A stretch of 64,000 nucleotides of DNA, taken from positions 124,001-188,000 of the forward strand of contig JAEZJV010000014.1 in the NCBI GenBank assembly GCA_023415635.1. The letters run 5' to 3'. The notes beneath the pieces were generated by a model, which was not told where the DNA came from, did not search any database, and saw only the letters and a program-made list of their open reading frames with translations. Origin of the DNA: Bacillota bacterium. GTDB taxonomy: Bacteria; Bacillota; Clostridia; Lachnospirales; Lachnospiraceae. The position numbers were made by a program, and so were the translations under genes. Within the stretch, counting starts at the first letter, position 1. Each line of letters opens with the position of its first letter. Positions 1 through 9,327 of the stretch are shown here, one piece after another.

Positions 1-1248
1 TTGAAACGTAGAAAGCCTGAATTGGTTTATTTTGATGAAGCCTATACCGGTGATTATCCGAAGGAAGCACCCTTTACCATCTCTGAGCTGGAAGAAATCT
101 ATCCTGCAGCCAGTGAATATTCCAAAAAGAATCCGGAATTCAGGGAAGAAGCAAAGACAATAACCTACCATCTGCAAAATGGGCATAGGGGCTATACTGC
201 TCTATGGAATCATATTTTGGAGGTATCGGTAACAGATTTAAAGCATATCTATGATACACTGATGGTCTCCTTTGACTTATGGAAAAAGGAAAGCGACGCT
301 CAAGCTTATATTCCCGATATGATTGAGAATTTTAGGAAGAACGGTTATGCGAAGGTAAGTGAAGGTGCCCTGGTTATAGAAGTGAAGGAAGATACAGATA
401 CGAAAGAGATCCCACCCTGTATGCTTCTAAAGTCAGACGGAGCTGCTTTATATAATACCACGGATCTTGCGACCATTGTGGAGCGTATGAAATTATTCAA
501 TCCTGATCGTATTATCTATGTTGTGGATAAGAGGCAGGAGCTAAATTTTGAAATTGTATTCCGTTGTGCACGAAAGACAAAGCTTGTAAATGAGGAAACC
601 CGGCTGGATTTCATCGGCTTCGGCACGATGAACGGTAAAGACGGTAAGCCCTTTAAGACCAGAGAAGGCGGTGTCATGCGTCTGGAGCTTCTGATTAAAA
701 GTGTTACGGACGAGGTTTATACTAAGATTATGGAGAACCGCAGTATGGAGGAAGAGGAGGCAAGGAAGGTTGCAGCCCAGGTTGGTCTTGCCGCTCTCAA
801 ATATGGTGATCTTTCCAATCAGATTTCCAAGGACTATATCTTTGATGTTGACCGTTTCACCAGCTTTGAGGGTGACACCGGTCCGTATATCCTATATACC
901 ATTGTCAGGATTAAGTCTATTCTTGCTAAATATCAGGAATTAAAAAAAGGCGCGACACCCACGGCGATTTTACCGTCTGCTTCCGAAGGAGAGAAAGCTT
1001 TGGTTTTGGAGCTGGCTAAGTTTAACGAGGTGATCTATACCGCAGCAGAGGAGGTTGCACCGCACCGCATCTGTGCTTATACCTATGATCTTGCCAATGC
1101 TTTCAACAGCTTTTATCATGACACTAAAATCATTGCCGAGGAAGACGTTAAGAAACAGGCTTCCTGGATTGCTTTAATTACACTTGTTCAGGATATATTA
1201 ACGACCTGCATCGATTTACTCGGTTTTACAGCACCCGAGCGTATGTAA
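1..1248 (+). CDS. argS: Arginyl-tRNA synthetase, C-terminal 415 residues (5' end outside window)
   Basis: This is the C-terminal part of the class I enzyme that charges tRNA-Arg in the cytoplasm. The reading frame is open at base 1 and the HIGH-motif end of the catalytic domain is missing, so the TTG at base 1 is not the real start. Seen here: the family stretch GTMNGKDGKPFKTREGG at about residues 208-224, which stands in for the KMSKS loop, and a C-terminal DALR-type anticodon-binding domain with DTGPYILYT at about 290-300. The stop is followed 20 bases later by an ATPase gene on the same strand. Identification is firm; only the N-terminus is unknown. Confidence 0.96.
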   Translation: MKRRKPELVYFDEAYTGDYPKEAPFTISELEEIYPAASEYSKKNPEFREEAKTITYHLQNGHRGYTALWNHILEVSVTDLKHIYDTLMVSFDLWKKESDAQAYIPDMIENFRKNGYAKVSEGALVIEVKEDTDTKEIPPCMLLKSDGAALYNTTDLATIVERMKLFNPDRIIYVVDKRQELNFEIVFRCARKTKLVNEETRLDFIGFGTMNGKDGKPFKTREGGVMRLELLIKSVTDEVYTKIMENRSMEEEEARKVAAQVGLAALKYGDLSNQISKDYIFDVDRFTSFEGDTGPYILYTIVRIKSILAKYQELKKGATPTAILPSASEGEKALVLELAKFNEVIYTAAEEVAPHRICAYTYDLANAFNSFYHDTKIIAEEDVKKQASWIALITLVQDILTTCIDLLGFTAPERM

Positions 1249-1268
1249 AAACAAACAGAGGTGATGGT

Positions 1269-2621
1269 ATGATAGTTAGGAGAACAGCGGAACTTAAGCT
1301 TTTGGAGGAGCAATACGCATCAGAAGGAAACAATCTTGTCATTTTATATGGTAGAAAGGGAATGGGAAAGTCTTCATTGATTAAGGAATTCCTTACTGAG
1401 AAGCCCTCGGCTTTCTACTATGAAGGAGTGGAATGTGAAGATGGCTTGCAGCTGCTTCTTATGAATCGAAGAGCCCATAAAGAGGATAATTCTGAACTAA
1501 TGGATTATCCTATTCTGTTCTCTTCTCTCCTTTGCAGTAACGGGGGGAAGACGATCATCGTACTTGATGAATTCCATTATATTAAGAAAAGCAGCAGTAA
1601 CATACTGGAAGCCTTGAGGCTTCTGGGAAATCCGAAAAGACCGGTGATGTTTGTCCTTTGCAGCTCCTCCATCCGTTGGGTGGAGAATGAGATGGTTAGT
1701 GAATTGGGAGAGTATGCGCCTTACATCACCGCTTATTTGAAGCTGAAGGAATTTACCTTCGTGGATTTTGTGAACCGTTTCCCAAAATCCACTGTCGAGA
1801 CCTGTATCTATATCAATGCCATTTTGGGAGGAATTCCGGAGTATCTTGCATCCTGGCAGGAAAGCCTTTCCGTGGAAAAGAACATTAAGAATCTTCTCCT
1901 TAATAAAAACAGCAGGCTAATTCATGCTCCACAACAGTATTTAAAGCTGGAGCTGCGTGAGCCTGCTGTCTATAATACGATTCTATATTACTTGGCAGTA
2001 GGTAACCGGAAGCTGAATGATCTTCATGGGAAAACCGGTTATTCCAGGGCCAAGATCAGTGTATATCTTAAAAATCTAATCCAGCTTGATATTGTAGAAA
2101 AATTAATTCCTCTGGATGAGGAAGGCAAAGAAAATGCTATGAGGGGACTTTACCGGATAAAGGATAATTTCCTTAGCTTTTGGTACCGTTTTGTATTTCC
2201 AAACCAATCAGAAATTATGCTGGGTAATGTGAATCAGATATATGAGATGAAAATCATTCCCTATCTGGATGCTTATATGGAGGAGTATTTTGCAGATGTG
2301 TGTACGGAATTTTTAAAGTTAATGAATATTCATGACCGGTTACCGGTAAAATTCATCTGGTGGGATCGTTGGTATGGTAAGAACGGTACAATTGATATTC
2401 TTGCACAGGGAGAGGATAGGAAGACTCTGATAGGGAGCTGTCATTTTGAAGACCGAATCACTGGACCAGAGGAATATCATGCTTTGCTGGCCTTAGCCGA
2501 CGAGGCAAAGGTGGGTCCTGATTATTGCTATTTATTCTCTAGGAGGGGCTTCTCAGAGGAGCTTCAGAGAATGGCAGCAGACAGGAAAGACTTGTATTTA
2601 GTCGGTCTGGAGGATCTATAA
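1269..2621 (+). CDS. AAA-type ATPase of the ATPase_2/DUF234 kind
   Basis: The product is a 450-residue cytoplasmic ATPase of the archaeal-type ATPase_2 family with a DUF234-like C-terminus. Seen in the sequence: a P-loop GRKGMGKSS at residues 28-36, a Walker B run TIIVLDEF at about 95-102, and a winged-helix-like middle (about 235-275, YSRAKISVYLKNL) followed by a nuclease-like C-terminal domain. The start ATG has GAGGTGAT just upstream. Members of this family are widespread but functionally unclear and are often described as AAA proteins tied to mobile DNA. It lies between argS and a second unusual ATPase, probably in one transcript. The cellular role is not known. Confidence 0.8.
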   Translation: MIVRRTAELKLLEEQYASEGNNLVILYGRKGMGKSSLIKEFLTEKPSAFYYEGVECEDGLQLLLMNRRAHKEDNSELMDYPILFSSLLCSNGGKTIIVLDEFHYIKKSSSNILEALRLLGNPKRPVMFVLCSSSIRWVENEMVSELGEYAPYITAYLKLKEFTFVDFVNRFPKSTVETCIYINAILGGIPEYLASWQESLSVEKNIKNLLLNKNSRLIHAPQQYLKLELREPAVYNTILYYLAVGNRKLNDLHGKTGYSRAKISVYLKNLIQLDIVEKLIPLDEEGKENAMRGLYRIKDNFLSFWYRFVFPNQSEIMLGNVNQIYEMKIIPYLDAYMEEYFADVCTEFLKLMNIHDRLPVKFIWWDRWYGKNGTIDILAQGEDRKTLIGSCHFEDRITGPEEYHALLALADEAKVGPDYCYLFSRRGFSEELQRMAADRKDLYLVGLEDL

Positions 2622-2669
2622 TTCAGGATTAATTAATAGATATATTTCATACAAAAACGGAGAAATATT

Positions 2670-4028
2670 ATGCATAATCTGATATCGAAATTAATTATAT
2701 ATAAAAATCTACGGCCAGATTGTCTGCTGTTTGAGCTGGCGGATATCATCAGAGAATTTGATTTGAACCTAGTGGACAGGAAGGAAGATGCTTCAGTTAG
2801 GGAAACAGTATTCACTCGGGAAGCAGTCATCAACCGGATTTATGTCCTGATGAACAGGCTCCTTGATTTGGCCACCGAGTATGGTTTTGATCGGAATCTT
2901 TGGCATAGTTATCTTACCTTTCTGCTAGTTACTACAGAGAATCCCTTTAGCATCACCTGTGAGAAGACAGGAGCGAAGGAAGGCACCGTCAACGAGTTCG
3001 CGAGAAATGACTTCCGGATTTTCAAAGCGCTGTTTGATTATAATTTTACTCCATTGGAGGAAGAGCTTGGTATCAACTGCTTTTCTATCATATCTGATTA
3101 TCATGCCATTGAAAAGAACAGCAGTCGCTACAATAAAAGCGTCAGTGAGAAGGTACTGCAATTAAGCAGCCAAATCGAACAGGCAAAGAATGAGCAGGAG
3201 ATATTTGATTTTGTAACGGACTTTTACCGTGATTACGGTGTCGGGATGTTCGGTCTGAATAAAGCCTTCCGCATCAGTAGGGTATCCGGCCAGTTGGAGC
3301 TGATACCGATTACAAATACCCTGGAGGTAGGACTTTCTGATCTGGTAGGATATGAAATTCAAAAAAAGAAGCTGATCGATAATACCGAAGCCTTTGTCGA
3401 GGGAAGAAAAGCCAATAATGTGTTGCTTTTCGGAGACAGCGGTACAGGAAAATCCACTTCTGTAAAAGCTATCTTGAATGAGTATTATAAGGATGGACTT
3501 AGAATGATTGAGATTTATAAGCATCAGTTCGAGGATTTATCCGCGGTTATCGCCCGAATTAAGAACCGCAACTATAAATTCATTATATATATGGATGATC
3601 TTTCCTTCGAAGAATTCGAGATAGAATACAAATACTTAAAGGCTGTGATTGAGGGAGGGCTCGAGAACAGACCGGACAATGTGTTGATTTATGCAACTTC
3701 GAATCGCAGACATCTGATCAGGGAGACCTGGAATGACCGGAGTGATATGGAGAAAAGTGAGGAGCTGCACCGTTCTGATACCATGCAGGAGAAGCTTTCT
3801 CTGGTAGCAAGATTCGGAATTACAATCAATTTTTCTGCACCTGCACAAAAGGAATATTATGCCATCGTAACAGAGCTGGCTAAGCGACAGGGGCTTTGTA
3901 TTAGCGAAGAACAGCTATGCGCCGAAGCCAACAAATGGGAACTGTCTCATGGCGGTATGTCGGGGCGCACTGCACAGCAATTCATAACCTATTTAGCAGG
4001 ACAACCGGAGGATAAACTTAAAAGATAA
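2670..4028 (+). CDS. AAA+ ATPase with DUF815 domain
   Basis: The product is a 452-residue cytoplasmic protein whose C-terminal half is a DUF815-type AAA+ module. Walker A is FGDSGTGKS at residues 254-262 and Walker B is [10 protein letters not shown] at about 303-312, followed by a sensor-like ATSNRRHLI and the family segment with ETWNDR. The N-terminal 220 residues are helical and without a recognised domain. The start is preceded by CGGAGA. It follows the DUF234-type ATPase by 48 bases, suggesting co-transcription. DUF815 proteins are common in clostridia; no biochemical function is established that I can name. Confidence 0.82.
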   Translation: MHNLISKLIIYKNLRPDCLLFELADIIREFDLNLVDRKEDASVRETVFTREAVINRIYVLMNRLLDLATEYGFDRNLWHSYLTFLLVTTENPFSITCEKTGAKEGTVNEFARNDFRIFKALFDYNFTPLEEELGINCFSIISDYHAIEKNSSRYNKSVSEKVLQLSSQIEQAKNEQEIFDFVTDFYRDYGVGMFGLNKAFRISRVSGQLELIPITNTLEVGLSDLVGYEIQKKKLIDNTEAFVEGRKANNVLLFGDSGTGKSTSVKAILNEYYKDGLRMIEIYKHQFEDLSAVIARIKNRNYKFIIYMDDLSFEEFEIEYKYLKAVIEGGLENRPDNVLIYATSNRRHLIRETWNDRSDMEKSEELHRSDTMQEKLSLVARFGITINFSAPAQKEYYAIVTELAKRQGLCISEEQLCAEANKWELSHGGMSGRTAQQFITYLAGQPEDKLKR

Positions 4029-4091
4029 TTGCGAAGCTGATCAACAGATTTTGCATTTACCCTAATCATTTCAGTGAAAGGGATGGGACAT

Positions 4092-4484
4092 ATGGAGAGA
4101 TACAGGATTTTAGTAAAGGGGATTGTTCAATATGAGGATAAGTATCTTATTGTAAGAAGATGGTATGATGACCGAGTCTTAGAGCCTTTCCAGTGGGGAT
4201 TTATTGATGGTGTAATTGAATTCACAGAAGCACCGGAAAAAGCTATTCTCAGAAATGTGGCGGAACAGACAGGTCTGTCCGTAGTGATAGATCGGATTTT
4301 ATATACCTGGTCCTTTATGACCGGAGAGGTATTTAACATCGGCATCAGTTTTTTATGCAGAGCTACGATGACAGAGGTGCTATTGTCAGAGGATTTAGTG
4401 GAGAATAAGTGGGTGAGGAAGGAGGAGCTGGAGAGCTTTATCGATCGCAAAATCATTGATGATCTGGAAGCCGCAGAGCTGTAA
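4092..4484 (+). CDS. Nudix-fold protein with degenerate Nudix box
   Basis: The product is a 130-residue protein of the Nudix superfamily, whose members hydrolyse nucleoside diphosphates linked to another moiety. The box begins correctly (G, five residues, E, seven residues) but continues RNVAEQTGL where the consensus is REUXEEXGU, so two of the three glutamates that bind the catalytic metal are N and Q. It may therefore bind rather than hydrolyse its ligand. I place the start at the ATG at 4092, nine bases after AAAGGG; GTG at 4074 and ATG at 4083 are in frame but badly placed for a ribosome site. It directly precedes pyrC. Confidence 0.78.
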   Translation: MERYRILVKGIVQYEDKYLIVRRWYDDRVLEPFQWGFIDGVIEFTEAPEKAILRNVAEQTGLSVVIDRILYTWSFMTGEVFNIGISFLCRATMTEVLLSEDLVENKWVRKEELESFIDRKIIDDLEAAEL

Positions 4485-4507
4485 TTATTTTTTAAAAGGA
4501 GTTAACC

Positions 4508-5821
4508 ATGCTAACACTGATTAAAAACGGATATATTATCGATCCTGCTTCAGGCAGGGAGGGCATTTTTGATGTCCTGATTAACGGAGAAAGGATAGAT
4601 AGGATAGAGGCAGAAATTGATACAGAGGCAGTCATGGCAAGCGCAGCCATGTGCAGTGACAGTATGACTGTGATTGATGCCTCAGGTAAATTCATCATGC
4701 CGGGCTTTATCGATCTGCATGTGCATCTTCGGGAGCCAGGATATGAATACAAGGAGACGATTGCAACAGGCAGTATGGCTGCCGCAGCAGGAGGTTTCAC
4801 TTCAATCTGCCCTATGCCAAATACGAAACCTGCAACAGACAGTGGAGCTATGATTTCTTTGATTCTTGAGAAGGCCAAAAAGGAAGCAGTGGTGAATATC
4901 CTGCCCATCGGAGCAATCACGCTCGGACAGGAAGGCAGCGAGCTGACGAATATGAAAGAACTTATGGAAAGAGGTGCCGTTGCAGTCAGCGAGGATGGAA
5001 AGTCAGTTATGGATACCGCTTTATATGCCAAAGCCATGAAATTGGCGGCCTGGCTTGATCTGCCAGTGTTTGCTCATTGTGAGGATAAAGGGCTGGTGGG
5101 AAAAGGTGTGATAAACGCCGGAAAGAAGGCGGAGCAGCTGAGGCTTCCCGGAATTTCCAATGCTGTGGAGGATATTATTACTGCCAGAGATATCCTGTTG
5201 GCTAAGGAGACAGGAGCAAGACTTCATCTATGCCATATCTCTACTAAGGATAGCGCAGCAATGCTTGCCATGGCAAAAAAGGACGGGGTAAAGGTTACAG
5301 GAGAGGTCTGCCCTCATCATTTTATATTAACAGAGGATGACATTTTGTCTGATGATGCTAATTATAAGATGAATCCGCCGCTTCGAAAAGGATCGGATGT
5401 CAAAGCCCTGAAGGAGGCCCTAAGGGATGGAACGATTGACGTGATATCTACGGACCATGCGCCACATTCCGCAGAGGAAAAAGCAAAATCCATGGCAGAG
5501 GCACCCTTCGGTATCGTCGGTTCTGAAACGGCATTTGCACTGGTTATGACGGAATTGGTTTTAAAGGGGTATTTGACGCCGAGTCAGATGGTTGAAAAGA
5601 TGAGTGTCAATCCGGCACGTATTCTAAAAAGCGAGAAGGGATGTATCGATGAAGGAAGGATAGCAGATCTGGTGATTGCAGATCCAAAGGCCGAATATAC
5701 CATCGATGTGGACCGATTTTATTCTAAGGGAAAGAATTCTCCGTTTCATGGGAAGAAGGTGACCGGGCGGGTGGAATATACCTTTGTCGGAGGAAAATTA
5801 GTCTATCAAAATCAGGAATAA
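4508..5821 (+). CDS. pyrC: Dihydroorotase (class I)
   Basis: Dihydroorotase catalyses the reversible cyclisation of N-carbamoyl-aspartate to dihydroorotate, the third step of de novo UMP synthesis. The 437-residue protein carries the metal-binding signature DLHVHLREPGYEYKET at about residues 72-87, a later HCE and HLCHIS pair of histidines, and the STDHAPH motif that supplies the catalytic aspartate. AAAGGAGTTAACC precedes the ATG. It opens the pyrimidine cluster with pyrF, about 100 bases downstream. No aspartate transcarbamylase or carbamoyl-phosphate synthetase gene is present in the window. Confidence 0.96.
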   Translation: MLTLIKNGYIIDPASGREGIFDVLINGERIDRIEAEIDTEAVMASAAMCSDSMTVIDASGKFIMPGFIDLHVHLREPGYEYKETIATGSMAAAAGGFTSICPMPNTKPATDSGAMISLILEKAKKEAVVNILPIGAITLGQEGSELTNMKELMERGAVAVSEDGKSVMDTALYAKAMKLAAWLDLPVFAHCEDKGLVGKGVINAGKKAEQLRLPGISNAVEDIITARDILLAKETGARLHLCHISTKDSAAMLAMAKKDGVKVTGEVCPHHFILTEDDILSDDANYKMNPPLRKGSDVKALKEALRDGTIDVISTDHAPHSAEEKAKSMAEAPFGIVGSETAFALVMTELVLKGYLTPSQMVEKMSVNPARILKSEKGCIDEGRIADLVIADPKAEYTIDVDRFYSKGKNSPFHGKKVTGRVEYTFVGGKLVYQNQE

Positions 5822-5918
5822 CTAGTAGGGAAGTGTAAAGGGAAACATTTCATCATGGTATGTATAAGGACATGTCATTTTGAATTAAAGTTGATATAGA
5901 AAGGTACAGGTGGTGGTC

Positions 5919-6851
5919 ATGATCAACAGGTTAGTAGAAAAAATCGAGAAGTTAGAGGCACCGATTGTTGTTGGTTTAGATCCGATGCTAGAGTATATTC
6001 CGGAACATATACTTAAGCAAGCGTATTCCAAAATGGGTGAGAACCTGGAAGGAGCGTCAGAGGCAATCTGGCAGTATAACAAGGGGATCATTGATGCAAC
6101 CTATGATCTCATTCCTGCCGTTAAGCCTCAGATTGCAATGTATGAGCAGTTTGGTATTGAAGGATTAAAAGCCTTTAAGAAGACCGTGGATTATAGCAAG
6201 GAAAAGGGTCTCGTAGTCATCGGTGATATCAAGCGGGGTGATATCGGTTCCACTTCAGCGGCCTATGCCATCGGTCATCTGGGTAAGGTGACGCTTGGGG
6301 GAAGGACCTTCCGCGGCTTTGATGAGGATTTTGTCACATTAAATCCTTATATGGGAGCGGATGCTGTGAAGCCTTTTTTAGAGGTCTGCAAGGAAGAAAA
6401 TAAGGGCCTATTCATCCTGGTTAAGACATCCAACCCCTCCAGCGGAGAATTTCAGGACCAGCTGGTGGACAAAAGACCGCTTTACGAGCTGGTTGGTAAA
6501 AAAGTTGCCGAGTGGGGCGAACAGCATATGGGAAGTAAATACAGCTATGTTGGTGCGGTAGTAGGAGCTACCTATCCTGAGATGGGAAAAACTCTACGTG
6601 AAATCATGCCGAAGACACTGATCCTGGTACCAGGCTACGGAGCACAGGGCGGAAAAGCTGAGGATCTGGTTCATTATTTCAATAAGGACGGTTTAGGAGC
6701 AATTGTCAACTCCTCACGGGGTATCATAGCTGCATATAAACTAAAGGGTTATGAGAAATTCGGTCCCGAAAGCTATGCCGATGCTGCACGAAAGGCAGTG
6801 CTTGATATGAGAGAGGATTTAAGGCAGGCATGGATGGCAGCTAGGAAGTAG
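5919..6851 (+). CDS. pyrF: Orotidine 5'-phosphate decarboxylase (type 2, long form)
   Basis: The enzyme decarboxylates OMP to UMP, the last step of pyrimidine synthesis. The 310-residue protein has the catalytic charged cluster in GDIKRGDIGST at about residue 105 and the C-terminal phosphate-binding PGYGAQGG. Its length fits the longer bacterial PyrF branch rather than the 240-residue one. The open frame extends to GTG codons at 5910 and 5913, but those overlap the ribosome site AGGTGG (5908-5913), so I use the ATG at 5919. A terminator hairpin follows at 6895. Confidence 0.95.
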   Translation: MINRLVEKIEKLEAPIVVGLDPMLEYIPEHILKQAYSKMGENLEGASEAIWQYNKGIIDATYDLIPAVKPQIAMYEQFGIEGLKAFKKTVDYSKEKGLVVIGDIKRGDIGSTSAAYAIGHLGKVTLGGRTFRGFDEDFVTLNPYMGADAVKPFLEVCKEENKGLFILVKTSNPSSGEFQDQLVDKRPLYELVGKKVAEWGEQHMGSKYSYVGAVVGATYPEMGKTLREIMPKTLILVPGYGAQGGKAEDLVHYFNKDGLGAIVNSSRGIIAAYKLKGYEKFGPESYADAARKAVLDMREDLRQAWMAARK

Positions 6852-6894
6852 TTGTTTTACCTTCCACATGCCGCAGGTGATAGCCTGAATATCA

Positions 6895-6948
6895 AAAGGA
6901 GATGGACTTCTTCACAGAAATGTGAGAGAGGTCTATCTCCTTAATTTT
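6895..6948 (+). terminator. Intrinsic terminator after pyrF
   Basis: The arms GGAGATGGAC (6898-6907) and GGTCTATCTCC (6930-6940) pair with a G-T wobble, and the hairpin is followed by TTAATTTTAT. It closes the pyrC-pyrF transcript before the convergent cyclophilin gene. Confidence 0.65.
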
Positions 6949-6984
6949 ATTGATCAATCTATTCTATAAGGTAAAGTTCCTTAA

Positions 6985-7509
6985 TTAACAGGTTTCCGGC
7001 TGAGGATATTCTACTCCGAAGGTATCAACAGTAACCTTTTTAATGATTTGGGGCTCCAGAGGCATATCTGAATAATCTGTCTTAGTTTCAGCAATTTTAT
7101 TTACGGCTTCAAGCCCTTCGATTACTTTCCCGAAGGCAGCATAGGAGCCATCCAGGTGAGGGGAATCCTTATGCATGATGAAAAACTGTGAACCGGCAGA
7201 GTCCGGACGCTGCGATCTTGCCATTGAAATCACGCCTGCCGTATGCTTTAAATTATTAGTAAAGTTATTATATGAAAATTCACCTTTGATAGAATAACCG
7301 GGACCACCCATTCCGGTTCCTTCCGGGTCGCCACCCTGTATCATAAAGCCGCGGATTACTCTGTGAAATTTCAGACCATCGTAAAAGCCTTTATTTGCTA
7401 GAGATATAAAATTATTAACTGTGTTAGGAGCAACTTCAGGATATAATTCAAGCTTGATTACTTCGCTGTTCTGAAGCTCCATTGTAACGATAGGATTCTT
7501 GTTTGCCAT
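6985..7509 (-). CDS. Cyclophilin-type peptidyl-prolyl cis-trans isomerase
   Basis: The product is a 174-residue cyclophilin that catalyses proline isomerisation during protein folding. The core signature is present: [15 protein letters not shown] at about residues 48-62, SAGSQFFI at about 104-111, and a late [12 protein letters not shown]. No signal peptide is visible, so a cytoplasmic location is likely. GAGGAAATG lies upstream of the ATG on the reverse strand, and a consensus promoter lies at 7593-7621. It interrupts the otherwise forward pyrimidine cluster and has no obvious functional tie to it. Confidence 0.95.
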   Translation of the reverse strand: MANKNPIVTMELQNSEVIKLELYPEVAPNTVNNFISLANKGFYDGLKFHRVIRGFMIQGGDPEGTGMGGPGYSIKGEFSYNNFTNNLKHTAGVISMARSQRPDSAGSQFFIMHKDSPHLDGSYAAFGKVIEGLEAVNKIAETKTDYSDMPLEPQIIKKVTVDTFGVEYPQPETC

Positions 7510-7592
7510 CTCTTTTCATTTCCTCTCAAATTAAATTAATTTTACCATAAAAAATTAATTGTACTGCTTAGCTGTCATAAACCCTGGTGGTA

Positions 7593-7621
7593 AATATATC
7601 ATAGTCAATCCGGCATGTCAA
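7593..7621 (-). promoter_or_regulatory. Sigma-A-type promoter of the cyclophilin gene
   Basis: Read on the reverse strand, TTGACA (7621-7616) and TATATT (7598-7593) are separated by exactly 17 bases, and the start codon at 7509 lies about 80 bases downstream. Confidence 0.7.
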
Positions 7622-8003
7622 GTTTTGACGTATACTTTAAATTAATTTGCTGTAGGTACATTCATACAGATGATTTTTTCAATCAGGATCAACGTGAATA
7701 TATGCAAAATAGAGCAATAATCTCAATATGCTATTGTTAAAAACTTACAAAAATAGATAATTGTATTACAAAATCAAAATTCTTACTTGCAGAAATTACA
7801 AAATCTTCCGATAATATGCATAGTAATAATTTTTAAATGCATGTAAAATATTGGTAAGATCATTCTATCGGTGTGAGTTTATTATTACTTATATTTTATA
7901 TTATACTAAAATTATTCTTGATACATTAAAATGTTCTTGTACTTTATGTGGGTTTGCTGATATACGAGGGGTTAAGTTTAAGGGATGAAAGGGAGCATAA
8001 CAA
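7622..8003. other. AT-rich intergenic stretch upstream of yjbQ
   Basis: No gene, tRNA or clear structured RNA is visible in about 380 bases of very AT-rich sequence. Only the ribosome site AAAGGGAG just before the ATG at 8004 is convincing. The nearest promoter-like pair, TTGATA near 7919 and TACTTT 16 bases on, is too weak to call. Confidence 0.5.
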
Positions 8004-8408
8004 ATGGGAGAAATATATACTTTTGGAGTCAAGACGGGTCAGCATTGTGCTATGATTGATATTACCAGAGAGATCAGAAATCTGGTGAAGGAAAGCGGTG
8101 TTAAGAATGGTATCTGTGTAATATTCGTACCTCATACAACCGCAGGAATCACAATTAATGAAAATGCTGATCCGGATGTAATCCGAGATTTTATGATGGA
8201 AATGAGTAAGGTGGTGCCCTTGTCGGATGGATATCACCACAGTGAGGGGAATTCAGCTGCGCATATTAAGGCAAGCATGATGGGGTTTTCACAGACATTG
8301 ATTATAGAGGAGGGAAGGCTTATTCTGGGAACCTGGCAGGGAGTATATTTTATGGAATTTGACGGCCCCCGAATCCGCAAGATCCATGTGAAGATAATCG
8401 AAGGTTGA
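8004..8408 (+). CDS. yjbQ: YjbQ/UPF0047 family protein
   Basis: The product is a 134-residue protein of the YjbQ (UPF0047) family, a compact beta-rich cytoplasmic fold. Some members have been reported to complement thiamine-phosphate synthase, but the physiological role is unsettled. The family signature HTTAGITINENADPDV is at about residues 48-63, and a second conserved block GNSAAHIKASMMG lies at about 83-95. AAAGGGAG precedes the ATG. It sits between the cyclophilin and pyrK genes; a separate promoter downstream (8455-8483) means it need not be co-transcribed with pyrKDE. Confidence 0.9.
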   Translation: MGEIYTFGVKTGQHCAMIDITREIRNLVKESGVKNGICVIFVPHTTAGITINENADPDVIRDFMMEMSKVVPLSDGYHHSEGNSAAHIKASMMGFSQTLIIEEGRLILGTWQGVYFMEFDGPRIRKIHVKIIEG

Positions 8409-8446
8409 TAGAAATATATCTGTTCTTAAAATAACAGGGATCCTAA

Positions 8447-8473
8447 AAAATTTCTTGTCTCGAGAGAAATTTT
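8447..8473. repeat. Inverted repeat overlapping the pyrK -35 region
   Basis: AAAATTTCT (8447-8455) and AGAAATTTT (8465-8473) form a perfect nine-base inverted repeat with a nine-base spacer. It overlaps the -35 box of the pyrKDE promoter. It could be an operator; no T run follows, so it is not a good terminator. Confidence 0.45.
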
Positions 8474-8483
8474 AAGTTATAAT
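8455..8483 (+). promoter_or_regulatory. Promoter of pyrK-pyrD-pyrE
   Basis: TTGTCT (8455-8460) and TATAAT (8478-8483) are separated by 17 bases. Transcription would begin near 8490, inside the palindrome at 8488-8515. Confidence 0.65.
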
Positions 8484-8487
8484 GTAC

Positions 8488-8515
8488 GGAATAAGCAAGG
8501 AGCAGTGCTTATTCC
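8488..8515 (+). promoter_or_regulatory. Palindrome at the pyrKDE transcription start
   Basis: GGAATAAGCA (8488-8497) and TGCTTATTCC (8506-8515) are perfect ten-base inverted arms around the loop AGGAGCAG. It falls at the predicted +1, so it is either an operator or a 5'-end stem-loop. It does not resemble the PyrR binding loop and lacks a T run. Confidence 0.5.
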
Positions 8516-8559
8516 ATTATTATGTTTATCATTAATCATTGAACCTTAGGAGAAATGTT

Positions 8560-9327
8560 ATGTCAATCGCAGTGAAGAAGAAAGCCGTAATTACAGAGAA
8601 CATCCTGCTTGCAGAGGACATCTACAGTATGTGGCTGGAAGCAAAGGCTATTGCAGAGGATGCAAAACCGGGGCAGTTTATCTCGTTATATTGCAGGGAC
8701 GGCAGCAGATTATTACCCAGACCGATCAGCATCTGTGAGATTGACAGGGAGAAGGGAGCAATACGTTTGGTTTACCGGATTGCCGGTATGGGAACAAAGG
8801 AATTTTCCCTGATGAAAGCGCAGGATCTGATTGAGGTTATGGGACCACTAGGTAATGGCTTTACCCTGGAAGGCAGGAAGGCACTCTTGATTGGTGGAGG
8901 AATAGGAATTCCTCCAATGCTAGAGCTGGCAAAGCAGCTAAACTGCAAGAAAGAAATCGTGTTAGGCTATAGGGATATTACATTTCTCGATCAGGAATTT
9001 CTCCCCTATGGGAACGTATATATATCGACAGAGGATGGCAGCAGAGGGACTAAGGGCAATGTGCTGGATGCTATCCGTGAATATCAGCTGGAGGCAGATG
9101 TTATCTTTGCCTGCGGTCCGACACCAATGCTGCGAGGAATTCAGCATTATTCTCTGAAGAAGGGGATTAGAGCGCAGCTTTCCTTAGAAGAGCGTATGGC
9201 CTGTGGTATCGGAGCTTGCTTGGGCTGTGTCTGCAAGACGAAAGAGACGGACCATCACAGCAGTGTCAAAAACAAGCGAATTTGTAAAGAGGGTCCGGTT
9301 TTTTATGCTCAGGAGGTGGAGTTATGA
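8560..9327 (+). CDS. pyrK: Dihydroorotate dehydrogenase B, electron transfer subunit
   Basis: This is the FAD and [2Fe-2S] subunit that passes electrons from dihydroorotate, via PyrD, to NAD. The 255-residue protein has the ferredoxin-reductase FAD motif RPISI with its partner GMGT, the NAD-site glycine run GGGIGIPP, and the C-terminal cluster cysteines in [11 protein letters not shown] plus one more in RIC. I use the ATG at 8560, six bases after AGGAGA; the frame extends to TTG at 8539, but that would put the ribosome site inside the gene. It overlaps pyrD by four bases (ATGA). Confidence 0.94.
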   Translation: MSIAVKKKAVITENILLAEDIYSMWLEAKAIAEDAKPGQFISLYCRDGSRLLPRPISICEIDREKGAIRLVYRIAGMGTKEFSLMKAQDLIEVMGPLGNGFTLEGRKALLIGGGIGIPPMLELAKQLNCKKEIVLGYRDITFLDQEFLPYGNVYISTEDGSRGTKGNVLDAIREYQLEADVIFACGPTPMLRGIQHYSLKKGIRAQLSLEERMACGIGACLGCVCKTKETDHHSSVKNKRICKEGPVFYAQEVEL

